Below are positions 22,701 through 31,138 of a stretch of 64,000 nt of DNA, one piece after another; positions within the stretch are counted from its first letter, which is position 1; each line of letters starts with the position of its first letter. Both the position numbers and the translations under genes were made by a program. The stretch comes from Trebouxia sp. TZW2008. Lineage: Eukaryota > Chlorophyta > Trebouxiophyceae > Trebouxiales > Trebouxiaceae. Below the pieces are notes generated by a model. That model saw only the letters and a program-made list of their open reading frames with translations, was not told the DNA's origin and did not search any database. The stretch is taken from contig BDIU01000126.1 in assembly GCA_002118135.1 (NCBI GenBank), positions 248,001 through 312,000 of the forward strand, in the 5' to 3' direction.

Positions 22701-25700
22701 TGCCATGCTGCATAGCAAAAGCAAGCTTGCCGTGTGGCACGGCTGCTAGGTGTAATTCCAACTGCATGCAATGTCACATGTCTGGTGTTCTCTGACGTGG
22801 GCGGATGGAGGGGATTGCTGACTCAACAGCTGACATTGCCTGCACAAATGTGTCTGCTCAACGGGAGTTTGGTGGCGCATGCGTTAGCTGTGACTTGCGG
22901 GTTGTCGGAGCGGGCCTGATGTTACGTGCTGCCTGCTGTGGCTTGACATGCATGACTTAACAGTCATACAGTGTTGCATCCAGCGAGAACTTGGTTTGTA
23001 AGGTGCTGGGTTCTTGGTGCAGGTGTTGACTGTGACATGTTGGCTGTCAGATGGAGCTGCTACATCATTCAGGTGTTGCCTCTGGCAACAAATTGGGTTT
23101 CAAAGAGTTGGTTTGGTGTTGCAGGTATTGGCTGCGACTTGTGGGTTATCAGATGAGGCTGATCTGGCATGGTGGCGGCTGTGGCGCCCACAAGCGTGGC
23201 AGCATCCCTGGACAGCATCCATCACCTGCAAAGGTGTTCATGCATGATGTCTGTGCGATGGCGCAGGTGTTGGCAGTGACATGTGGGCTATCAGATGGGG
23301 CTGATCTGGCATGGTGGCAGCCCTGGCGCTCACAAGCAGGCCAGCGCCCCTGGCTGCCCTGGGCTATTGCCGTGCAGGTATACCCCTTCTGCTCTGCTTC
23401 TGTTCACAAAGGTAGGCAGTCTTGCAAAACAGCCTGAGTCTAGCTATCGCTGTACAGGTAAAGCCTTCTTCAACATTGCTGTGCAGCGGTGCCCCTCTGT
23501 GCCATTGATGTGCAGGTGTAGCCCTTTTTGCTGCTTGACTACAGCCCTCTTGGTCTTCTTTTGGGCATAAAGGCTCCTTTGTGATGAGATCTTGGTCATG
23601 GGAGTGTCTGTAGACATTAAAGGCTGCCTTGTGATGCCATACATGGTGGGCACCTCGTGTCTGTTCCTGAAGCCTTCACATGGCATGCTGATGTCGAAAA
23701 AGGATGCAATGCTTCACATGGTGCGTCAGATTTGATTGTGATGGTGCACATGGATCAATGGGTCGGTGATGCTACAGCAGACAAAGACTGGCTTCACAGA
23801 TGAGCCACGTGTCTTTGCAAGGCGTTGCCACGTGCTGTAGTTGGCTTGCTTGCTGACCACTCACATCACAGTGGTCATGTTCTGGGAGCAAGACAAGCAA
23901 GAAGTTTCACTGCTAACCAGCTTTGATGCCATGCACACGTGTCACAAGCGTCCTGCTGATGCAATTCAGTTGTGTCTGCTACTTGCAAAATAATGAGGAA
24001 TAAAATGTCCACATCTTACTGTTGTTCACCTTCTGTATCCCTTCACTCGGAAAGGATATAGATGGGCTTGTCATCCTGCTTTACGTTGTCCTGCAGGTGC
24101 ATGTAAATGAGTGGAAGGTGGAGGTGCAGGAGTCTGAAAGCCCCCAGGACCTGCTCAAGCAGCAAGAAGCCTCACCAGCTGCTCCCAACAATGCCAGGTG
24201 CTTACTGATCACGACTTCATCTCCAGTTGCCACTTTCATGCTGTCAATAGGCTGTTGCAGTATAGATGTGTTGAGATGCATTGTGAAGTTGGCTGGAGTC
24301 AGCTGCTCATACACTGCATCAGCTTGTCTGCATGTGCCTGTGTGAGCCAGTCTGCTGCTTGCGTGAAAGTATGTTTTTGTCTCGCTGAGAGCTTGAGGCA
24401 TACCTTTTGCAGGCAAAGGTGCAGCAAGAGTTGAGCAAGCTTAAACCTAAGTGCACTCACAGCCACGCATGCATGGCAACAATACAGCCATGAGTGCTGT
24501 CTTCCCTTTTAATGTTGGGTGGCTTGTGTGCTACCGTCCTATCAATCAAATGCAATGCTGCTGTGTAGGGCTGTGTATGAGCTGACAGCAGTGGTGGCCC
24601 ATGTGGTGGAGGCTGCAGAGGGGCACCCTGATGGCACCCCCCCTGAAGGCCATCTGGTAGCACATGTCAAGGTCAGCACACACACAGGGCCAAGGCTAGC
24701 ACATCTTTACATGCTGATGCTGGCATTGGGATCCTGAATGCAGTGAGAGTGTGTCAGAAGCAAAGCATTCAGGTGCAGGTTGTGTGTGCTGATAACAGAC
24801 ATCGTCCATGTCAAGACAAGGCATTGCTACTCTCAATCTGCAGCAGTGTGCATGCTGCCAGACGTGGTACCCAGCATGCTTGACACTATACAGTCGCGGT
24901 GCAGACACTTGGCTTCTGCCTGCTTGGCTGTGTGTTATTCGAGCAAGTGGGCACAGCACGTGCACAGGTGCTGATTTGCGACGTGACACCTGTTTGCCAT
25001 CTTTGCACACAACATGCACAACATGTTCACAGGCACTCAACATTCTGGCAGTGCAGGTGTTGCCTCAAGACATTGACAGCCAGTATGGAATTGCCCATTC
25101 CCCAGTTGGTCCCTCACCCAGTCAGAGTCCCCTGGCTCGTCCCTTTGGCTCAGGCCTATCCGGCCCGCCAAGCGCCTACTCCTCTGCCCTTGCTCGCAGC
25201 ACCTCGACCTCAAAGAACAGCAGCCTGTCCGCCAGCGGCACCGCCCTTTCTGGCTCAGCAGGCAGCAGCGGCAATCCGTCAAGGCTGAGCAGGTCGGCAA
25301 GCGGCGAAAGGGCTGCCGCCGAATCTAATGTGCAATCTCGCAGCGGCGATAGGCAAAGGCAGGCCAATGATGGGCAAAATGCTACAGAGACCGCACAAGC
25401 CGGGCTTAACAAGGAAGGACAGCACGAGGCATCCGGTGGTGCTGGCTTGACTGCACTTACAGAAGAGCAGGATGACCATTCAGAAGGCACTGCCTCTGAG
25501 ACGGTCAGCCTGCTGGACACTGCCTCCCTTCCCAGCCAAACTGACACCAACCCTGACGATGAGCCTAGCACTAGCAGACCTGCAGAGTCTGTTAGGCCGC
25601 CACCGCCACAAGGGGATACACGCAATCAGAGCTCACACACCAGTGGTCTCCTGCCAAGTTCACAGCAGCTGTCAGTACAGTCAGAAGCTCCACTGGCTCA

Positions 25701-28700
25701 GACCAATGAACCACCAGATACAACAGCAGGTGCAGATGCAGCCGCCCAGGCAGCTGCTGCATCTGTTGCTGCTGTGACTGATAATCAACAGCTGAAGCAG
25801 TCCAGAGATGCTGTGTTGAGTGGCGAGGATCAGGCCATGAAGGAATCTTTGGCTGCTGCCAATGCTGCTGGTGGTGAACGTGTGAGAGATGATGCATCTA
25901 CCTCAGCTGCGGTGCATCAACAGCAACAGTCTGCTACTGCATCCAGTCCCAGGAATGCAACCTCACATGCTGGCGCTGACACTGCATCAGCATCAGCTAG
26001 CCCTGCTCAACAATCACCACCACCAGCAACAGCGACAGCATCAGCTGCAGAGCATCCTGGTCATGAACATCCATTAACATCAGCTACAGCAGAAGGATCA
26101 CAAGCAGAGCCCGACGCTCAGCAGGCAAAACAAGCTGGGACAGTGCCACAAGTTGATCAGGATGCCCCCATGGCAGAAAGATACAGGTCAGGCCCCAGAA
26201 CAATCTTACTTAATGTGTATTCCCTGTAGAAGTCTGTCACCTGTTCTGTGGTGATGTAGCATGATGCCATGGCTCTCAGCTGTTGCTGATGCTTGTCTTC
26301 ATTCTTACAAGGAATTCAGGCATGTGAGCCTGCAGCCAGTGCTGCAATGGTGCCTGAGGTTGCCTTCTGTTCATTAGCATGCTCAAGGGTATGCTGTCAG
26401 CAATCATAAAGTTGTCATGGCAACTTGAATCTGCACATTGTAGTGCAGCTTACTGCATGTTTTGCCACCTCTAATTTGACAAGCAGCCTTCTGACAAGCA
26501 CCTTGAGCTGCAGGAGCTGCTGAACATGTCATTGTCAATGACAGGCTGATTGAGAGCATCTCAACTGAAGATTGTTCCAGAACAGCAGTATCAGCTTTGT
26601 TTCATGTCTGTTCAGTCCCAATCTGTATGCATAGAATTTGGCAATTGTGCATTGCTTTGGGCATCCTCTTGCCTTAGGTGTTAGGCACAAAACTGGATGG
26701 CAGGAATTCAAGTCTAGTGGCACCGCCGCCATCAGTCAGCACTTTGAGCACTGCCTTCAGCTGGCAGCTGTCTGATGGGGTGACCCCTCCTGCCCTCAGG
26801 CCAGCCCCGCCTAGCGCCGCCCTAACTTTGTTGGGGCTTACGTAGTCATTTCTGACAAGCTTTGAGCTGCAGGAACCTAAGCCTGGTGGCACCACCACCA
26901 TCAGCCAGCACTTTGAGTAGTGCCTCCAGCCGGCAGCTGTCTGATGGGGTACCCCCCTCCCCCTCCCAGGCCAGCCCCGCCTATCGCCGCCCCGACTGGC
27001 TGCTATTCAACGACTTCTGCATTACGCCTTGCGCCCCTGCCGAGGTCCTCACCCTTTTTGGCAATCAGAAGATCCCCTGCCTGCTGTACTACTCCAGGGT
27101 CAGCTCTCAATGCATTATTGTAAAGATGCCTTCCCTAATTCATCCAGCTCAAAATGCCTTTGTGTTGCTGCTGAACTGCTGCCTTGACTATTTGCTGCAT
27201 ATCAGTGACTTCTGCATTACGCCTTGCGGCCCTGCTGAGGCCCTCACCCTTTTTGGCAATCAGAAGATCCCCTGCCTGCTGTATTACTCCAGGGTCAGCT
27301 CCAAACTACACAGCATCACCTGAACTTTCGCTCACATGCACTGCATGGCCTACCCCTGTTGCAGTTCATTGTCGACCAGTGAAAAGAAAGTAACAGTAGT
27401 CACCTCTTGCTTCCGTTTTGGCACACACTCCTCAAGCCAGCTAGCTGATCCTGCTTTTGACAGGGAGTCCTCTAAGCATGCCTTCGGTAATGCCATACTG
27501 AATGTAGGGACACAGTAATGCCATACTGAGTGTTGGGGCACAGGCCCTCATGCTGAGAGTGCTATTGCACTCTGCAATGACATGACGCCGTTGCATGTGT
27601 GTCAGAGTTTATACTTATTATTACAGCTGACTAGGTAGACAGCTTGCCAACAACAACATGGCAGGCATGCTTTTGGCTGTTGCTGTGATAGGTTGAGCTC
27701 ATGTGCAAGTCTTGTGAGTATCAAGAATGTGACACTGAAGTGTAACAACATTTCAGCTCTGGCTTGAGCCAGGAAAGACTTGTCAGTGCAAAACCATGTT
27801 CAATCGTGATTGCCTTGTGTCAGGTTGACAGAGCTTTGACCCCTGCCGAGGCATCAGTACCCCCTGCCCCGCCGTCTGCAGTACTGAACCCCCAGAGCTT
27901 CCAGTCCCTGTGCTCAGGTCCACCCATACAGGCCCCAGGGGTCAAACGCCACCCCCTCAGCTTTGAGCCTCTGAGGCCTGAGGAGCTGACTGGGCCGGGC
28001 CTGTTGCTGGGCATTGATGCTGAGTTTGTAGCCCATTGGCCTGCTGAAAAGGCCATGCAGGGGTACGTCTCAGTTGACGTTATTACAAGCACGAGTCTGC
28101 CTCAAACAACTTGAGGATGCATGCTTGTCTTACTTCTCTAGCAAGTGAGAGATGCAGGGCGTGTCGTGCTCTGTTCTGTTCCTATCGTTGATGCTGAGCT
28201 TCAATGCAGGGGTGCGCATCTTGCACAGCTTTCTACTCCGTGCAGCACTAGGTGAAAGCCCTGCATATTCTGAGCTTGGCATGGTCACTGATACCTTCAT
28301 CCTGCATACAATACAAATGGTCTAGGATAGCACAGGACCAAACTGGTTGGGGACAGCTGGTTGCTCCAGTCTGTACCTAGCTGGGCCTGCTGATCCCGTC
28401 AAGCACACAGTTAGAATGAATGAAAATCAAAATCCCTCCATCCTTGTAGTGTGAAACGCGCATCATGCGATAAATGATAGAACCGTGTGCTTAGAAAACT
28501 CTCTCCATCCTTATAGTATTGAATGCGCGTCATGCAATAAATGAAAGAAGCGTGTGCAGGGGGTTGGAGGTGGAGGTGTGCAAGGCGCGGCTGGGGCTGG
28601 CTAGGGTGAGTGTGGTGAGGGGGGAGGGGCCAGATGCTGGCAGCCCTGTCATTGATGACTACATCCGCAGCCTGGAACCCATTACTGACTACCTCACCAA

Positions 28701-30668
28701 GTGGAGTGGCCTGGTAAGCGTTTGACTCATTGTCATGCTTCAGTCAGTGTGTTCATGTTCCTTCAATTGTGTTGATGGGATAAATGCTAGTGTATGCAAG
28801 CATGGAAAGGATTTGGCTTCACACCTCATTTGTGACAATCCCGCAAGTGCTTCACACCAATGAAGTTACAACAAGCAGCGAACAGATGAGTTGCTGGCTT
28901 GACATCAGCCATGCCAATTTATTCATCCAGCCACCTTCGCAAGCCTCCATGCTGAGCATAAGGACAAGCACAATGTCAAGCACTGCCACTGTCAATGCCA
29001 CCAGAGCAAGTTGACTATTCTGCACAACAGACTAAAGTGCCCTGCGCCAAAGAATATAACAGCAAACATCAAGCTTGAAACAAAGCAAGGGTCAATCCAT
29101 GCAAAACTCTGTGCAGGTGCCAGGTGATCTGGACCCTAAGGCGTCACCCCACTACCTGACAACCATGAAGAAGGCCTACCTCAAGCTACGCTACTTGGTT
29201 GACTCAGGCTGCATCTTTGTGGGGCATGACCTGCGCCACGACTTCAAGTCCATCAACATCATTGTGCCCCCACAGCAGGTCAGTCCTCACATGCTAATCA
29301 AGCTAGGTTGCATCATCGTGCTGTCTCTCAACGTCACTAGTGCCCCCATGGCAGGTCAACTCCTATGACAGGCCGACCCGCAAAAGATAACCAAGGTTAG
29401 CTGCATCAGTATTGTACAATGTATGGCTTGCAAGTCTGTTGCCAAGGGAAGTTTATGCCATGGGCTCATTGCCACCAACATCATCGTGCCCCCACAGCAG
29501 GTCAAACCTCATTCACTGAAAGTCATTCAGCACAGCTTGGTCAGTAAGAGTACTAGTGTTTATCCTCATCGCTGACCAAGCTCTGTTGTATGACCGCGCC
29601 GTGCAGACAAGTTTTCGCAGCGGTGACTCCTGACTGTACTGTGCAATGATTGCTTGCAAATGTAGCCGTGCCAAAAGCAACGTGCAGTCTTAGCATGCGC
29701 AATGTATTAGATGCTGTTCTTGCATGCTTGGGGCGCCAGCAGGATCAGTACAAAGCTGACAGGCATTCAGCTGTTACGGACTTCATGGCAGTGCCATACA
29801 ATAACCTAAGAGTTGAAGGATTTGCAGATAAAGTACAAGAAAAGCTTAAAGCTCCATCTTGACTTGTTTGTAGGTGATAGATACAGTGTTCCTGTTTCAT
29901 TTCAAGCGGCAGCGAAAGCTGAGTCTGCGTTTCCTGGCCAGCTATCTACTGGGAGAGGACATTCAGCAGAAGACGCATGATTCCATTGAAGACGCTCGTA
30001 CAGCTGTCAAGCTGTATCAGGTCAGCAGTACTGTTGCATGGATGAGAAATCCTAACTGTCTGGCCAAGACGGTAATTTCTCAATGTAACGACTGCATTGG
30101 TTAGTAAGAAAAATGTCCTTACCTTCGATTGTCCAGATGCAGAAATACCACTGCAGAATGCAGTGCTTGGATCCCAGTTGCATTGCCCTTACATTGAGAA
30201 TGTCCTTACATCAAGTGTCCTTATACTAAGAGACTACGGCAATGAGAGTGAGCATGCCTTTGAGGCTACAGCATTTCCATTAGGCTGCTGCTTGATAGCA
30301 ATAAACCAATACCCTGTGTGAGCTGGACTGCCTAGTGAGAGGTGCACAGTTTGAGGCATCAAGGTATCGGATTTGATCTAGAGGACCAAAATCACGACAT
30401 GGCATCAAGGACTAATGTTTGCAGAATTTGCATGCACAGCATTGTCTGATGGTGCTGAGTCAACAGTTTTAGGCTGATTTGCATGCATGAGCTGCATGCT
30501 TTTCTTTCACAATGCTGTTTGTGTGTCATGCAGAAGTACAAATCCTTGGTATCAGAAGGGCGCTTTCAGCAAACACTGTTGGAGATGTATCGCTGGGGAA
30601 AGCAGCATGGCTGGGACCCTGCAGCCCTTAGACCTGCTGCTGGTGCAGCTTCCCATCAAACACCTTGA
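10761..30668 (+). CDS. PAN2: PAN2, catalytic subunit of the poly(A) nuclease PAN2-PAN3
   Basis: 24 exons chain in phase to 1735 residues: 10761..10826, 10918..10963, 11037..11227, 11553..11669, 12257..12362, 12966..13096, 14724..14894, 15377..15601, 16495..16733, 17807..18020, 18370..18521, 19114..19198, 19564..20292, 21519..21746, 23267..23377, 24097..24197, 24569..24671, 25057..26186, 26873..27098, 27824..28062, 28560..28713, 29117..29278, 29874..30020, 30534..30668. The exon 8 donor looks like GC (GCATGC). Residues about 20-350 are the WD40 propeller (LATCGYGMRLGQVALD, LLRFHPKFSSTLL). Residues about 470-1460 are the UCH-like domain (FYNRTRFAGLENG, WLLFNDF), with two disordered inserts. Residues about 1510-1700 are the DEDD 3'-5' exonuclease (GIDAEF, GHDLRHDF, HDSIEDARTA). 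It trims poly(A) tails in the cytoplasm; PAN3 is not in the window. The introns carry many exon-edge copies. Confidence 0.97.
11256..11317 (+). repeat. (TATG)n microsatellite
   Basis: About 15 perfect TATG units in PAN2 intron 3. Confidence 0.95.
12490..12622 (+). repeat. Tandem repeat, about 40-bp units, in PAN2 intron 5
   Basis: Three units share GAGAC/GACAC, TGCAATGCAAGGCTG and CTCATCA-like sequence. They have some likeness to the 3' edge of the preceding exon (GCAGACCCTAGAGCAGG), but the match is too weak to claim descent. Confidence 0.6.
12637..12860 (+). repeat. Acceptor-side partial copies of PAN2 exon 6 (two)
   Basis: About 12637-12700 and about 12770-12860 each repeat the end of the intron (AAAGACTGCTTA in the second), the CAG or GGG site and the first 40-50 nt of the exon at 12966 (GATACAAGGTGGAGCATACG). 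Both have diverged and lost the frame. Confidence 0.8.
13835..14660 (+). repeat. Six decayed acceptor-side copies of PAN2 exon 7
   Basis: Copies at about 13855-13925, 14003-14100, 14159-14235, 14283-14400, 14418-14550 and 14560-14645 each contain a version of CTGAACACAGTGCCCTTCCG followed by TGGGCCCAGCCTGC. The real exon is at 14724. Spacings are about 120-165 bp. The fourth and fifth copies also share a 70-nt foreign segment (CAAAGGCTCCTCATCTCAAA and onward), so copies were copied from one another. Confidence 0.93.
15145..15335 (+). repeat. Upstream partial copy of PAN2 exon 8
   Basis: Matches exon 8 (15377..15601) from its CTGCAGATC acceptor through about 150 nt, then ends in a stop and unrelated sequence. 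It is open in the exon's frame over most of its length, so it is a recent copy. Confidence 0.85.
15665..15835 (+). repeat. Downstream partial copy of PAN2 exon 8
   Basis: Repeats the second half of exon 8 from TGGCCACCAGTGCTACT to the CTCAGGCATGC end, preserving the same unusual GC-type exon end. It lacks the exon's first half. Confidence 0.85.
16365..16445 (+). repeat. Acceptor-side copy of PAN2 exon 9
   Basis: GATGCAGTCCAAGCTGCTGTC and about 50 further nt match the intron end and start of the exon at 16495. The copy then breaks off. Confidence 0.85.
17250..17800 (+). repeat. Three acceptor-side copies of PAN2 exon 10
   Basis: Copies start at about 17255, 17452 and 17629; the real exon starts at 17807. 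The last two intervals are 177-178 bp. Units 2 and 3 share the exon start (CTGAGAGGGGCAGTCCC) and the intron end (CAACAAGCCCGAGCCCTAAC), so the whole block is a tandem array that includes the splice acceptor. Confidence 0.92.
18600..19035 (+). repeat. Three donor-side copies of PAN2 exon 11
   Basis: Each repeats the last 80-90 nt of the exon ending at 18521 (GAGATGTCCCTGCTGTTC to CAGCAACCTCTTCAG). GT donors follow at 18684 and 18859, matching the real one at 18522. The third copy reads TTCAGATCG and has lost its GT. Spacing is about 162-177 bp. Confidence 0.93.
20330..20585 (+). repeat. Two donor-side copies of PAN2 exon 13
   Basis: Both repeat the last 105 nt of the exon ending at 20292 (TACTGTCATTGATGCCACCT to TCCTTTCAG) and carry GTATGC donors at 20433 and 20565. 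Spacing is 140 and 132 bp. The copies are about 85-95% like the exon by eye. Confidence 0.94.
21048..21505 (+). repeat. Four acceptor-side copies of PAN2 exon 14
   Basis: Copies begin at 21062, 21188, 21312 and 21436, and the real exon at 21519. Each starts with an AG acceptor followed by GTGGAGCTACATTACCCTCC or a close variant and runs 60-100 nt into exon sequence before re-entering intron sequence. This is the cleanest acceptor ladder in the window. Confidence 0.95.
21865..21900 (+). repeat. Donor-side copy of PAN2 exon 14
   Basis: CTCGACATGCCTAATGTAGGCCTGCATG resembles the exon end and donor at 21735-21760 (CTCAATATGCCAAATGTAAGCCTGCATG). Confidence 0.7.
22200..22395 (+). repeat. Interspersed repeat family A, copy 2
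   Basis: The longest copy of the family (core GGACTTGGGCCACACACACC). It extends upstream over CATCAGACGTCCCTACAAAG and GCCTGGCGAGACA, which also match 47885-47945, and ends in a TTATTGATACTGTTATTGA tail. It lies in PAN2 intron 14. Confidence 0.65.
22860..23230 (+). repeat. Three acceptor-side copies of PAN2 exon 15
   Basis: Copies at about 22870-22920, 23015-23060 and 23118-23230 carry versions of GCAGGTGTTGGCAGTGACAT and TGTGGGCTATCAGATG. The last is nearly complete (TGGCATGGTGGCGGCTGTGG) but diverged. The real exon is 23267..23377. Confidence 0.85.
23440..23530 (+). repeat. Three donor-side copies of PAN2 exon 15
   Basis: Short iterations of ATTGCCGTGCAG-GTATACCCC are at about 23440, 23475 and 23505. 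The middle one has lost its GT. They lie just after the real donor at 23378. Confidence 0.75.
26690..26830 (+). repeat. Acceptor-side copy of PAN2 exon 19
   Basis: Repeats the first 130 nt of the exon at 26873 (GTGGCACCGCCGCCATCAG, CTGTCTGATGGGGT, GGCCAGCCCCGCCTA) with substitutions and small indels. Confidence 0.88.
27195..27300 (+). repeat. Donor-side copy of PAN2 exon 19
   Basis: Repeats the last 95 nt of the exon (GACTTCTGCATTACGCCTTG to TACTCCAGG) and its GTCAGCTC donor at about 95% identity by eye. The frame is intact, so this is a recent copy. Confidence 0.93.
28310..28415 (+). repeat. Interspersed repeat family B, copy 2
   Basis: Shares GGACCAAACTGGTTGG, TACCTAGCTGGGCCTGCT and a distal GAATGAATGAA with 3508-3640. 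It lies in PAN2 intron 20. Confidence 0.6.
28430..28490 (+). repeat. Copy of the acceptor-proximal intron before PAN2 exon 21
   Basis: TCCTTGTAGTGTGAAACGCG to CGTGTGCTTAG repeats 28507-28559 (TCCTTATAGTATTGAATGCG to CGTGTGCAG), so the acceptor region is doubled with a period of about 68 bp. Confidence 0.8.
29325..29515 (+). repeat. Two donor-side copies of PAN2 exon 22
   Basis: About 29465-29510 reads CACCAACATCATCGTGCCCC-CACAGCAG-GTCAA, like the end of the exon at 29278. A more decayed copy is at about 29330-29365 (GTGCCCCCATGGCAGGTCAA). Confidence 0.8.
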
Positions 30669-31138
30669 ACACCCTCATACAGTGACATGGCACAGCCTTT
30701 CAGCATGGAAGTCCGAAGTCGCCTGCCAGCTAGCTAGCGTTCATCAGCGCTGGCCGTAAGCACTGAAACTCTCGAGGCTTCATGAGACCAGCATCATGCC
30801 ATGCAGCGTCAATGCAAATGAGCTCTTTCTGATGAACAGATCTGCCAGATGTGGCAAATTTCGACTGCTTTGCACTAAGCAGATGCGTGAGGCTCCTTTG
30901 TTTGTGTTTGATAGCCAATGCAACAGGCTCTCGAAACGCTAAAGTAGCCAGCTGTCAAAGCCAAGCTGTATAAAAGCTGCATCGCCATTGCATTTGCGTC
31001 TGAGCCTCGCACAATTACGTTGCAGAGGCGATATGGATCCCATCTTATCGGCAATGCGAGGGAGTCAGCATCAGCCCTGATGAGGCCTGATTGCACTCGA
31101 CTTGGCTGCTTTGCGTGGATTGCTGCCTGACACCAACC
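30669..31138. promoter_or_regulatory. PAN2-CHLP intergenic region with CHLP promoter
   Basis: 470 bp between the PAN2 stop and the CHLP start on the same strand. It should hold the PAN2 3' UTR and CHLP promoter. A TATA box candidate is listed separately. Confidence 0.55.
30969..30976 (+). promoter_or_regulatory. TATA box candidate of CHLP
   Basis: TATAAAAG lies 163 nt before the CHLP start codon. The spacing allows a 5' UTR of about 130 nt. It is the only clear TATA element I noticed upstream of a gene in the window. Confidence 0.5.

Noticed and set aside
24808..25056. Upstream part of the 473-codon open frame ending at 26229
   Set aside because: The PAN2 exon starts at 25057 by acceptor and phase. 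The open sequence before it is intron, and the frame after 26186 is past the donor.
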